9,366 nt of DNA from Oscillospiraceae bacterium (GTDB lineage: Bacteria > Bacillota > Clostridia > Oscillospirales > Ruminococcaceae), in assembly GCA_900768675.1 (NCBI GenBank), contig CAAGDT010000181.1:1-9366 (forward strand). The letters run 5' to 3'. The number at the start of each line of letters is the position of its first letter. The first letter of the stretch is position 1. Both the position numbers and the translations under genes were made by a program. Below, in pieces: positions 1-7,204 of the stretch. Below the pieces are notes generated by a model. It ran no database searches. It was not told the DNA's origin and was given only the letters and a program-made list of their open reading frames with translations.

Positions 1-1563
1 AAAGAAGGCTATTGCCGTGGCTATTCCCTTTCTTAGCATTATGCTCTGCTCCGAAAGAGGCTCGCCGCCGATATTTACTGCTGCGGCGTTTATTCCTATA
101 TATCCGTAGCCGTCGGTTTTTCCTGCGCCAAGATATATCTTTTCAAGTGCCTGATTTGCGGCTTCGATTTCGCTTAAGCTCTCCTTTGAGCCGCTGGGGT
201 AGGAAATATCCGCCCTGCCCTCGGAAACGGCTTCCTCTGCGTCGCTTTCCGTTCCGTTTATAACACAGATTTCGGGAATTTCGGGCTTGCCCTTATAGTA
301 AAGCTCGTTTGCAGTCAGATAAACCGTTCCGTTTTCGCTTTTCCCGAAGGAATATGCTCCTGCACCAAGAGGAAGACCGGCGTTCTTTTCAAGAATTTTA
401 TCCGCCGTTCCCTTTTCAAAGCCGTATTTGCAGCTTCCGTAGCTGTAAAGAGACTTGTCGCCGTAGTAGTGAAGGGGCGCTATAACTATATCTGCAAGGT
501 GGTCGGCTATATCGCTGTTCTTTGAGGTTATCGAAATGCTTAATGGACCCGTCTTTACAATTCCGCTTATTGAGGTTACATTTCCCGAAGCGCCCTTGCT
601 GCTTGTAATATAGCCTACCGCAACGCTTTCCGCCATATTGCGGTAATAGTCTGCGTCTCCGGAATACATACTGCCTAAAAGCCGGTAGTTAGAGCCGTAC
701 ATTTCCGCAATATCCGCAAGCACCCTTTCGGGGCTGTAAACAAGGGTTGAGTCGTAGGCGCTGTCTATCGAATAGAAATAAGCCATTAAATCCTTGGGGT
801 TTGGGTAAGCCTCGGTATATACCTCGTAGGAGCTGTCGCCGTAAAGGCTTATTACGTTCTCGTAAAGCTTATTTATTGTAGGCACAATGATTTTCTCGTG
901 GATAAGCGCCTTTACCTCCTCGGTTTCAAGAGCCTCCTCTATTTCCTCTGCGGAGATTTCCTCTGCAATACTGCTGTCAAGACGGTAATTCGCCACTCCT
1001 ACAATTCCTGCACCCGAAAGGTCAAAGGAACCGTTATAGGCGGGGTCAAGGAGCACATAAAGGGTAAAGATGAGGTCGTCTGCGGTAAGGTCTTCGCCGT
1101 CGCTGAACTTTATGCCCTCACGAAGCTTTATATTGCAAAGGGTTGTGCCTGTTTCCTCGTCGTACTCTGTGGTAACGTCGGCTGCGCCCGAATATGTATA
1201 GTATCTTCCGCCGTAAGGGATTCTGTCGCTTCCTGTGCCTTTAAGAACGGGCTTTCCGCTTCTGTCCCTTTCCATAATGCTTACGCCTGTTATCGTATTC
1301 ATAAAGCTGTCAAAGCTGTTTTTTACGTCAAAGGGGGTATACAGATAGTTGCTTTCGTTAAGGGCAACCGTAAGCTTTCCCGGTTTTTCTTCCGTGGGGC
1401 GTTCTTCCTCGTCTGCTATTGCTGCGGCTGTTGTGACTGCGGCGGTTGGCTCGGGCGTGGCTGAGGTGGTGGCAGAGGGCGTGGTTTCCGCAGGCGCCGA
1501 ATTACAGCCGGACAGCAGAAATGCCGCAAGCAGAGCTGCTGATTTTATTCTTCTGTATTTCAG
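1..1563 (-). CDS. ABC transporter substrate-binding lipoprotein, peptide/OppA type (SBP_bac_5), C-terminus cut by window edge
   Basis: An extracytoplasmic solute receptor that should deliver oligopeptides or similar solutes to an ABC permease. Starting at the CTG at 1563, it has a compact lipoprotein signal: basic n-region KYRRIK, hydrophobic SAALLAAFLL and lipobox LSGC with the lipidated Cys at residue 20. A Thr/Pro/Ala-rich tether follows (about 21-60). The family hallmark LREGIKFSDGEDLTADD lies at about 148-164, followed by IFTLYVLLDP. Near the window edge, GINAAAVNIGGEPLS and the following RKGIATAIAF are typical of late SBP_bac_5 sequence. 521 codons are visible, and the family often runs 530-600 residues, so little is probably missing. 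The frame is open throughout. An acidic Glu-rich stretch (EEISAEEIEEALETEE) lies about 40-50 residues after the hallmark. Permease genes, if linked, lie beyond the left edge. The family is clear; the exact ligand is unknown. Confidence 0.9.
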   Translation of the reverse strand, partial: MKYRRIKSAALLAAFLLSGCNSAPAETTPSATTSATPEPTAAVTTAAAIADEEERPTEEKPGKLTVALNESNYLYTPFDVKNSFDSFMNTITGVSIMERDRSGKPVLKGTGSDRIPYGGRYYTYSGAADVTTEYDEETGTTLCNIKLREGIKFSDGEDLTADDLIFTLYVLLDPAYNGSFDLSGAGIVGVANYRLDSSIAEEISAEEIEEALETEEVKALIHEKIIVPTINKLYENVISLYGDSSYEVYTEAYPNPKDLMAYFYSIDSAYDSTLVYSPERVLADIAEMYGSNYRLLGSMYSGDADYYRNMAESVAVGYITSSKGASGNVTSISGIVKTGPLSISITSKNSDIADHLADIVIAPLHYYGDKSLYSYGSCKYGFEKGTADKILEKNAGLPLGAGAYSFGKSENGTVYLTANELYYKGKPEIPEICVINGTESDAEEAVSEGRADISYPSGSKESLSEIEAANQALEKIYLGAGKTDGYGYIGINAAAVNIGGEPLSEQSIMLRKGIATAIAFF

Positions 1564-1578
1564 TATTACTCCTCCTTT
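1561..1578 (-). promoter_or_regulatory. Ribosome binding site and probable CTG start of the substrate-binding protein
   Basis: On the minus strand AAAGGAGG (1578-1571) is followed after exactly 7 bases by CTG (1563-1561). Neither ATG, GTG nor TTG occurs at a suitable distance in this frame. The only nearby in-frame ATG is at 1602. It has only AGGA one base upstream, sits inside a hairpin, and would add 13 residues before the signal peptide. The CTG start gives a standard 19-residue lipoprotein signal, so it is preferred. Confidence 0.65.
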
Positions 1579-1590
1579 ACAAATTTTGCT

Positions 1591-1624
1591 GCCGTTTTGC
1601 ATATCCTGCAAAAACCATAACGGC
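1591..1624 (-). promoter_or_regulatory. Hairpin in the 5' leader of the substrate-binding protein gene
   Basis: Read on the minus strand, GCCG (1624-1621) pairs with CGGC (1594-1591), and inside it TTTTGCA pairs with TGCAAAA around a 5-base loop, leaving an unpaired bulge on the 5' side. It lies between the predicted transcription start (about 1625) and the ribosome binding site. It could be an mRNA-stabilising leader or an operator. No known riboswitch is recognised. Confidence 0.5.
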
Positions 1625-1631
1625 GAATAGT

Positions 1632-1660
1632 ATTATATACTAAAATCCGGCTCTTGTCAA
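1632..1660 (-). promoter_or_regulatory. Consensus sigma-A promoter of the substrate-binding protein gene
   Basis: On the minus strand TTGACA (1660-1655) and TATAAT (1637-1632) are separated by exactly 17 bases: both hexamers match the consensus perfectly. Transcription should start near 1625, giving a leader of about 60 bases before the CTG start. This predicts strong expression unless a repressor acts here. Confidence 0.85.
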
Positions 1661-1749
1661 ATAAATTATGCAATAAAGGAGGAAATTACATAAAATACTG
1701 TAAAAAAATGGGTGAAAAATAAGGAAATATTGCTTTTTCGGGGAGTTCC

Positions 1750-1778
1750 TTGACAATAAACCGGGTTTGTGCAATAAT
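1750..1778 (+). promoter_or_regulatory. Sigma-A promoter of the GNAT acetyltransferase gene
   Basis: TTGACA (1750-1755), a 17-base spacer and AATAAT (1773-1778) precede the ATG at 1817 by about 40 bases. A GGAAGG ribosome binding site lies at 1802-1807. The promoter is divergent from that of the substrate-binding protein, with about 90 bases between the two -35 boxes. Confidence 0.75.
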
Positions 1779-1816
1779 GAAAAGGACGATTACAGAAAAA
1801 AGGAAGGATTGATTTT

Positions 1817-2287
1817 ATGGAAATAAGACGGGCGCAGGAAAAGGACTGCGGCGGGATAAATAAGCTTCTGCGGCAGGTGCTCCTGGTTCACCACAAGGGC
1901 AGACCCGACCTGTTCAAGGGCGGGGTGAAGAAATACACCGACAATGAGCTTATCGGAATAATTGCCGACCACGGCAGACCTATATTTGTGGCGGAGGAAA
2001 ATGGGGAAGTCTTGGGATATGCCTTCTGCGTTTTTATCTGCCACGAAAATGACAATATACTTACGGATATAAAGACGCTGTACATTGACGATTTATGCGT
2101 TGACGAGAATGCAAGGGGTAAGCATATCGGCACAGCGCTGTATGAGTTTGTGCTGGATTTTGCAAAGAAAAGCGGGTGCTATAATGTTACGCTGAATGTA
2201 TGGAGCTGTAACGAATCGGCGATGAGGTTTTACGAAAAGTGCGGGCTTAAGCCGCAGAAGGTGGGAATGGAGAAGATATTGAAATAA
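1817..2287 (+). CDS. GNAT-family N-acetyltransferase
   Basis: A 156-aa cytoplasmic enzyme expected to transfer an acetyl group from acetyl-CoA to an amine of an unknown acceptor. The length suits a single GNAT fold. Strand beta-4 and motif A read DDLCVDENARGKHIGTAL (about 91-108), giving the R-x-x-x-x-G acetyl-CoA pyrophosphate loop; the usual central Gly of Q/RxxGxG is His103 here. Motif B follows as NVWSCNESAMRFYEKCGLK (about 127-145), the usual N-x-x-A-x-x-F-Y-x-x-x-G pattern. It is a stand-alone gene with its own promoter and a shared terminator 5 bases after the stop. The sequence does not show the substrate; protein, small-molecule or antibiotic acetylation are all possible. Confidence 0.92.
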   Translation: MEIRRAQEKDCGGINKLLRQVLLVHHKGRPDLFKGGVKKYTDNELIGIIADHGRPIFVAEENGEVLGYAFCVFICHENDNILTDIKTLYIDDLCVDENARGKHIGTALYEFVLDFAKKSGCYNVTLNVWSCNESAMRFYEKCGLKPQKVGMEKILK

Positions 2288-2291
2288 CGTC

Positions 2292-2333
2292 AAAAAGGGA
2301 CTGATGCAGCCAACGCTGCATCAGTCCCTTTTT
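2292..2333. terminator. Bidirectional Rho-independent terminator between converging genes
   Basis: A perfect 18-base inverted repeat (arms 2292-2309 and 2316-2333, 6-base loop) begins with A5 and ends with T5, so it forms a GC-containing stem followed by a U-run in either direction. It ends the acetyltransferase transcript on the plus strand and the four-gene putP operon on the minus strand. Confidence 0.95.
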
Positions 2334-2334
2334 A

Positions 2335-3099
2335 TCAGAACATATTATTCCGTATCTCCTTAGCCGCAAACGCCCCTTCAAGCTGCTGTCCCTCAATGTC
2401 CGGGTGCAGCCCGTCCTTTAAGTACCTGCCTCTTTCTCCCCAGACCTCGAACTTTTCGCAGATTCCGCAGCCGTGGAAGCAGTCGATTACCTGCGCTCCG
2501 AAAGCGCCCGCAATTTTTCTCATAACCGTATCAATCTGCTTTTCGATTTTGCGGTTGTGGGTTTCGTCGGCGGTCTGTATGGGCGTAAGTACGAAAATTC
2601 TCGCCTTTGGAAACTCCTCCGCAATCCTCTGCAAGCACCAGCGCATAGCGCCCGCTTCGGTAAACAGGTCAACCTTGTCGTTGCCCTCAAGGTATTTTCC
2701 CGAAAGGGCAGTTTCAGCGTCTCCGAGACGGTGGATTTCGTCGTTTGTACCCATAGCAAAGGCGAAAATATCGGGAATCGGCGCAAGTCCTGCCTTAACG
2801 TTGGAAATATAGCGCTGGATATGCACTACTGCGCAGTTATTCATTCTCTTTTGCAGCTCGTTTATATCCTCCGTAGGCTCCCAGCCGTCGCTTATGCCTG
2901 CAAAATCCTTATCATCATAGTTTTGTGTTGTAACCGTTCCCGCCTTGCAGGTAACTGTTCTTTTGTACCATACTGCGCTGCCGACAGCAACGTTGTAGTG
3001 GGAAGCCATACCGAGTGAGTCGGCGGCGAATTTTGACCATTGTTCTCCGGCGGTTATGCTGTCCCCGTCAACGCCGAAATTAAGTGAGGAAAAATCCAT
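2335..3099 (-). CDS. SGNH/GDSL-family hydrolase, cytoplasmic
   Basis: A 254-aa esterase/lipase-type hydrolase. Block I is GDSIT with the nucleophile Ser14, Gly40 fits block II, block III is GTND (117-120), and block V is DGLHPD (229-234), giving Asp229 and His232 of the Ser-Asp-His triad. All SGNH residues are present. There is no signal peptide or membrane segment, so it probably acts inside the cell on a soluble acyl or acetyl ester, perhaps a carbohydrate or lipid intermediate; the substrate is unknown. It is the last gene of the putP operon. Its ATG lies 7 bases after the stop of the GGDEF gene, and its AAAGGA ribosome binding site overlaps the end of that gene, so translation is probably coupled. 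Confidence 0.9.
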   Translation of the reverse strand: MDFSSLNFGVDGDSITAGEQWSKFAADSLGMASHYNVAVGSAVWYKRTVTCKAGTVTTQNYDDKDFAGISDGWEPTEDINELQKRMNNCAVVHIQRYISNVKAGLAPIPDIFAFAMGTNDEIHRLGDAETALSGKYLEGNDKVDLFTEAGAMRWCLQRIAEEFPKARIFVLTPIQTADETHNRKIEKQIDTVMRKIAGAFGAQVIDCFHGCGICEKFEVWGERGRYLKDGLHPDIEGQQLEGAFAAKEIRNNMF

Positions 3100-3106
3100 T
3101 TCAGTT

Positions 3107-5032
3107 TTATCCTTTCTTCGGGAGAGCCTGTCCCCTTGCTATTTTTCTCTTTTTCTTGTTTTCGTACATATTCATATCCGCAATTTCCTGACATTGTTCA
3201 ATGCTATCAAAGCCGTCTGCAAAATCAAGGAAAAAGCCGGTGCTTGCCTCTATATTATAAGGCTTGTCGGAGGCGTTGTTGTAACGGGAAAGGTAGCCCT
3301 CTATACGGCTCTTGTAGTAGACAGGCGTCTGCTCGTCGTAATCGTAGCAGCCCACAATCACAAACTCATCGCCGCCTGTACGCACGCAGTACTCGCTGTT
3401 TCCGCAGCAGGTCTGAAGCGCCTGTGCAAGTATTGTAAGGGCGTTATCTCCCTCGCTGTGACCAAAGGTGTCGTTTATGTATTTCAGGTTGTCAAGATCC
3501 GCTACTGCAATAAGAAGCTTCTGCTGCTTTTGCTTTGCGTTTCTGAAGGCTTCGGTGCAGTACAGCTCATACCCCCGCCTGTTGTAAAGACCCGTCATTC
3601 CGTCTCTTATTGAGCAGGCGAAAACCTTGTTGTACATTATCTGCATACGCTCGTGAACACGCACATATTCAAGAGCAACGTTAATGCCCCTTGTCCAGAG
3701 GTGGAGGATATTGTCGGGGGTTATTTCGTCGGACAGGAACTTTATAACCTCGTAGCCGAAGCAGCGATCCTCAAAATGCACGGGAGAGAAGTAGCAGGCA
3801 ACAGGACTTTCCTCCTCCAGCATAAGCGGCGGGAAAACCTCCGATGAATCGAAGCGTGAGCCCTGCTCAATGTCCTGATAGCCCTGCCAGCCGATAACCT
3901 CGGTAACCATTTCCGAGTAGCCCTCTTTTATGTACTTATCGTCGTTTTCTTCAAACTCGTCCCAGCCGTCGTTAAGGCAGAGGGAATAGCGCTTGCAGCC
4001 TCGTATAAGATAAACGTTCTGGCTGAGATTATCTATAAATTCGTTAAAGCTCTTTGAAGCCATAAGCTTTTCCTGCATGCTTCCGCCGAGATAAAGGCTG
4101 TAATACCTCTCGTATTCCCTTTCAACCTCGTCGTACTCGTGGGCGAACTTGTTGTCTGTGCGGCAGCCGCAGCTTTCTCCGCTTACAAAGGAGCCGATTG
4201 TATCGCCGAAGTCGGGTTCTGCCTTTTCTCCCGTTATTTTTTCGTGCAGGTAGCAAACGCACTCGGCGCCCACATAAATGTCGGGTCTTGAGCAGGTGGT
4301 TATGGAGGGGGTATTGTCGAGAGCGTCCTTGCCAAGGTCGTAGCCCGTAACCGCAATATCCTCCGGAACTCTTATGCCTAAATCTATAAGAGTATTGGTA
4401 AGGGTTATCGCCATAGTATCATTTCCGCAGACAACAGCTTCCGGTCTTTCAATACTGCCCTGGGCAATATCCTTTGCAATAACCGCTGCAACGCCCGTGC
4501 TGTAATCCCCGTAGAAAATATAGCTGTCGTCGTAGTAAAGCCCGTGCTTGTCCATGGCGTTCTTATAGCCTGTAATGCGGTTTTCCGAGGCAATATAGCC
4601 CCTTGTTCCCGTAAGGCAGTATATCTTCTTCTTGCCGTGGGCTTCAATAAGGTGGTTTGTGATATATTCGATTGACTCTATATCATCAGCCATTATTCCC
4701 TTGATTCCGTGATGATCACTGTCGTCGATAATAACGGCGCAGTTGTCGGTAAGGGAGTTGATACGGCTGTAAATCTCTTCCTTTGCCCGCATAGCCCAGA
4801 AGGAATAGCCGACTATTATATATCCGTCAAAGCGCTTTGAGCTTAAGAGATTGTATATATTCTCCTCGCCGATCTGATGGCCGGATTTTTCGTCGGCAAG
4901 AGTAAATACCGAGAATACCGCAACATCATAGTCAAGCTTTTTCGCCTGCTTTATTATTCCCTGAAGTCCCCGGTTATTGAAATAACATTGGGCAAATCCA
5001 ACAATAACAGCAATAGCTTTTCTTTTTTTCAT
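3107..5032 (-). CDS. PBP1-like (LacI/RbsB-type) sensor domain fused to GGDEF diguanylate cyclase
   Basis: A 641-aa protein likely to make cyclic di-GMP in response to a cytoplasmic ligand. Residues 5-285 form a type 1 periplasmic-binding-protein fold as in LacI repressors: IAVIVGFAQ start, GNDTMAITLTNTLIDLGI and VPEDIAVTGYDLG near 203-234. There is no DNA-binding headpiece, signal peptide or membrane segment. Residues about 290-470 form a linker region of unknown fold with several Cys. The GGDEF domain spans 477-635: DGMTGLYNRRG, metal-ligand Asp512 in ADLDNLKYINDTFGH, and an intact GGDEF at 553-557. The RxxD inhibitory site is absent (544-547 read GNSE). The ATG at 5032 is chosen because AAAGGAG lies 7 bases before it; a longer reading from 5134 would overlap the upstream dCMP deaminase gene. 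It is the third gene of the putP operon. The ligand is unknown; a sugar or nucleoside is plausible from the fold. Confidence 0.9.
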   Translation of the reverse strand: MKKRKAIAVIVGFAQCYFNNRGLQGIIKQAKKLDYDVAVFSVFTLADEKSGHQIGEENIYNLLSSKRFDGYIIVGYSFWAMRAKEEIYSRINSLTDNCAVIIDDSDHHGIKGIMADDIESIEYITNHLIEAHGKKKIYCLTGTRGYIASENRITGYKNAMDKHGLYYDDSYIFYGDYSTGVAAVIAKDIAQGSIERPEAVVCGNDTMAITLTNTLIDLGIRVPEDIAVTGYDLGKDALDNTPSITTCSRPDIYVGAECVCYLHEKITGEKAEPDFGDTIGSFVSGESCGCRTDNKFAHEYDEVEREYERYYSLYLGGSMQEKLMASKSFNEFIDNLSQNVYLIRGCKRYSLCLNDGWDEFEENDDKYIKEGYSEMVTEVIGWQGYQDIEQGSRFDSSEVFPPLMLEEESPVACYFSPVHFEDRCFGYEVIKFLSDEITPDNILHLWTRGINVALEYVRVHERMQIMYNKVFACSIRDGMTGLYNRRGYELYCTEAFRNAKQKQQKLLIAVADLDNLKYINDTFGHSEGDNALTILAQALQTCCGNSEYCVRTGGDEFVIVGCYDYDEQTPVYYKSRIEGYLSRYNNASDKPYNIEASTGFFLDFADGFDSIEQCQEIADMNMYENKKKRKIARGQALPKKG

Positions 5033-5066
5033 ATACCGGCTCCTTTCAGAGTTATTGATAATAAGT

Positions 5067-5549
5067 TCAGAGCTTAATATTAAGCTCACGTCCCGTGGGA
5101 ATGTACTGCTCAACCTTAACGCCGCACTTTTCAAACATCATAGCCGAGGCCTTTACCCCGTCCGTGTGGGCGTACTTGTTGTCAAGATACACAATCCGCT
5201 TTATTCCGCATTGTATTATTGCCTTTGCACACTCGTTGCAGGGGAACAGCGTAACGTAAATCGTAGCGCCGTTTACTCCTCTTATATTGCTGTTGAGTAT
5301 TGCGTTAAGCTCTGCATGGCACACAAAGGGATATTTCGTTTCAAGGGGATTTTCCCCCGCCCTTTCCCAGGGCATATCATCGTCGTCGCAGCCTGTGGGC
5401 ATTCCGTTATAGCCTACCGACACGATTTTTCTGTCGGCGTCAACTATACAAGCGCCTACCTGAGTTGAGTTGTCCTTGCTGCGCTGTGCAGAAAGGATTG
5501 CAATTCCCATAAAGTATTCGTCCCAGGAAATATAATCGCTGCGTTTCAT
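5067..5549 (-). CDS. dCMP deaminase (deoxycytidylate deaminase)
   Basis: A 160-aa zinc enzyme that should convert dCMP to dUMP and so feed dTMP synthesis in the cytoplasm. The zinc-binding and catalytic motifs are complete: CHAE with His78 and proton-shuttling Glu80, and PCNEC with Cys104 and Cys107. SWDEYFMGIA near the N-terminus, SVGYNGMPTGCDDDD (44-58) and the late IKRIVYL are typical of the dCMP deaminase/ComEB branch rather than free cytidine deaminases. The length is normal. AAAGGAG lies about 7 bases before the ATG. It is the second gene of the putP operon, 29 bases after putP and 34 bases before the GGDEF gene. No thymidylate synthase or other dNTP gene is in the window, so the operon partners do not explain its role. 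Confidence 0.93.
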   Translation of the reverse strand: MKRSDYISWDEYFMGIAILSAQRSKDNSTQVGACIVDADRKIVSVGYNGMPTGCDDDDMPWERAGENPLETKYPFVCHAELNAILNSNIRGVNGATIYVTLFPCNECAKAIIQCGIKRIVYLDNKYAHTDGVKASAMMFEKCGVKVEQYIPTGRELNIKL

Positions 5550-5578
5550 AATATGCTCCTTTCGGAAATGGGTTTATA

Positions 5579-7066
5579 TTATAACTTTGTAACCTTTGCC
5601 TTTTCAAACATTTCGTCAATACCCTCAGGCTGCTTTGTTGCAAGAGAGCCGATAACTACTGCAAGAAGAGCGATTACGAATGCGGGAAGCAGAGAGTAAA
5701 CGCCTGTTGAGCTGAAGAATGCCTCCCAGAGTATAACAGAGCCGCCGCCTGCAATCATACCTGCAACTGCGCCCTGAATTGTCATACGCTTCCAGAAAAG
5801 GGAGAGGAGAATTGCAGGACCGAAGGCTGCGCCAAGACCCGACCATGCGTATGAAACAAGTCCCATAACCGAGCTGTTAGGGTCGAGGGCTAAAACATAA
5901 GCAATAGCCGCAATAACGATAACGGTAGCTCTCGATATCCACATAAGGGTTTTGTCGCTTGCGTCCTTCTTGAAAATCTTGAATACATCGTTAGTAACTG
6001 CGGAGGCAGTAACAAGAAGCTGAGAATCTGCTGTACTCATAATTGCCGCAAGAATAGCGCAGAGGATAACTCCCGAAAATACTGCGGGGAGCATAGTTGA
6101 GGACAGGAACATAAATATCTTTTCTGCGTCGCCTAACTGTGTGAATTTAGCAAGGATTTCCTCGTTTCCGGGTGTATGGAGATAAGCGTAGCCGAGAACG
6201 CCTACGAATACCGCAGCAGCAAGGGTAACGAATACCCAGATTACTGCAATAATACGGGATTTCTTAATCATATCAGCATTCTTAATCGCCATAAATCTTA
6301 CAAGGATATGGGGCATACCGAAGTAGCCGAGACCCCATGCAAGACCCGAAACTATAGTCTGCCATGCAATACCGCCCTCTGCCGACATAAACATATCGAA
6401 GTAGTTTGCAGCAGGGAAGGTTACTGCCGAAAAATCGGGAACGTTTACAAGACATACAATCGGAACGATAACGAGAGCGTCAAACATAAGTATTCCCTGA
6501 ATAAGGTCTGTCCAGCATACTGCAAGAAAGCCGCCTAAGAAGGTGTAGGAAATGATGATGACTGCGCCTATTGTAAGAGCAAGGGTGTAGTCAAGTCCGA
6601 AAACGAAGTTGAAAAGCTTAGCGCCGGAGCTGAATGCGGAAGCGGTATAAACAAGGAAGAAAACGAAGATTATAGCCGCACATACAAAGCGTACAACATA
6701 GGAGCTGCTCTTGAAGCGCTTCTGGAAGTATTCGGGGATTGTGATTGAATCTCCTGCGGCAGCAGACATTCTGCGAAGCCTTGAAGCAACCAGCCGCCAG
6801 TTAAGGTATGTACCGATAAAAAGTCCTATTGCAATCCAGCTTTCGGTAAGTCCCGATACGAATACTGCGCCGGGAAGTCCTAAAAGGAGCCAGCCGCTCA
6901 TATCCGAAGCCTGAGCGGAAATAGCCGTTGCCCATGTGCCAAGCTGACGTCCGCCAAGGAAGTAGTCGCTTACGTTTTTTGATTTCTTGAAGCTGAAAAT
7001 TCCGATACCCAATATAATAAGGAAGTAAACCACGAAGGCTACCAGGGTGAAGATGTTGAATTCCAT
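5579..7066 (-). CDS. putP: Sodium/proline symporter (SSS family)
   Basis: A 495-aa integral membrane transporter that brings proline in with sodium; the E. coli protein has 502 residues. Hydrophobic segments run through the whole length, consistent with about 13 helices. SDYFLGGRQLG (33-43) leads into SAQASDMSGWLL, whose Asp55, Ser57 and Gly58 match the numbering of the key sodium/proline residues of E. coli PutP. STADSQLL (344-351) supplies the Ser/Thr pair of the sodium site in helix 9. The DLIQG element (187-191) is also typical. It is the first gene of a four-gene operon, so proline or a related osmolyte may be linked to the downstream signalling enzyme. The start at 7066 has GGAAAGGAAA upstream at a long 9-base spacing. 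Other SSS substrates cannot be fully excluded. Confidence 0.93.
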   Translation of the reverse strand: MEFNIFTLVAFVVYFLIILGIGIFSFKKSKNVSDYFLGGRQLGTWATAISAQASDMSGWLLLGLPGAVFVSGLTESWIAIGLFIGTYLNWRLVASRLRRMSAAAGDSITIPEYFQKRFKSSSYVVRFVCAAIIFVFFLVYTASAFSSGAKLFNFVFGLDYTLALTIGAVIIISYTFLGGFLAVCWTDLIQGILMFDALVIVPIVCLVNVPDFSAVTFPAANYFDMFMSAEGGIAWQTIVSGLAWGLGYFGMPHILVRFMAIKNADMIKKSRIIAVIWVFVTLAAAVFVGVLGYAYLHTPGNEEILAKFTQLGDAEKIFMFLSSTMLPAVFSGVILCAILAAIMSTADSQLLVTASAVTNDVFKIFKKDASDKTLMWISRATVIVIAAIAYVLALDPNSSVMGLVSYAWSGLGAAFGPAILLSLFWKRMTIQGAVAGMIAGGGSVILWEAFFSSTGVYSLLPAFVIALLAVVIGSLATKQPEGIDEMFEKAKVTKL

Positions 7067-7086
7067 AATGTAAAATTTCCTTTCCT

Positions 7087-7103
7087 ATGGCACTACATGC
7101 CAT
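7087..7103. repeat. Perfect small palindrome in the putP leader
   Basis: ATGGCA (7087-7092) and TGCCAT (7098-7103) are exact inverted repeats around a 5-base centre. They fall in the first 20 bases of the predicted putP transcript and touch the alternative TATAAT box at 7107-7102. This could be an operator or a short 5' hairpin. It is seen directly; its function is inferred. Confidence 0.5.
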
Positions 7104-7113
7104 TATAAAAATA

Positions 7114-7142
7114 ATAATAACATAAATATTTCACTTTTGCAA
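7114..7142 (-). promoter_or_regulatory. Probable promoter of the putP operon
   Basis: On the minus strand TTGCAA (7142-7137), a 17-base spacer and TATTAT (7119-7114) form a reasonable sigma-A promoter, with a start near 7107. A perfect TATAAT also occurs at 7107-7102 but has no good -35 box at the right distance. The region is very AT-rich, so the exact boxes are uncertain. Confidence 0.5.
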
Positions 7143-7161
7143 GCCGTTTAAGTGAATATTT
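7124..7161. repeat. Imperfect inverted repeat between the repressor gene end and putP
   Basis: Arms AAATATTTCACTT (7124-7136) and AAGTGAATATTT (7150-7161) match with one extra base, and the middle contains the predicted putP -35 box. It could weakly terminate the repressor transcript arriving from 7205, but the stem is AT-rich. Alternatively it is an operator straddling the putP promoter. Confidence 0.4.
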
Positions 7162-7204
7162 AACAATTTTTTCGACATTTCCGCTGTTTTTCTTCTATTC
7201 CTGC

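Noticed and set aside
898..1464. 188-codon open frame on the plus strand
   Set aside because: It lies opposite the substrate-binding protein gene, has no ribosome binding site, and its Cys/Val-rich product looks like a shadow of codon bias.
2473..3018. 181-codon open frame opposite the SGNH hydrolase gene
   Set aside because: The minus strand encodes a complete SGNH protein with all catalytic blocks; the plus frame has no recognisable domain and no ribosome binding site.
5033..5134. 34-residue N-terminal extension of the GGDEF protein
   Set aside because: It would overlap the dCMP deaminase gene, and the ATG at 5032 has a good ribosome binding site and begins exactly at the PBP1 fold.
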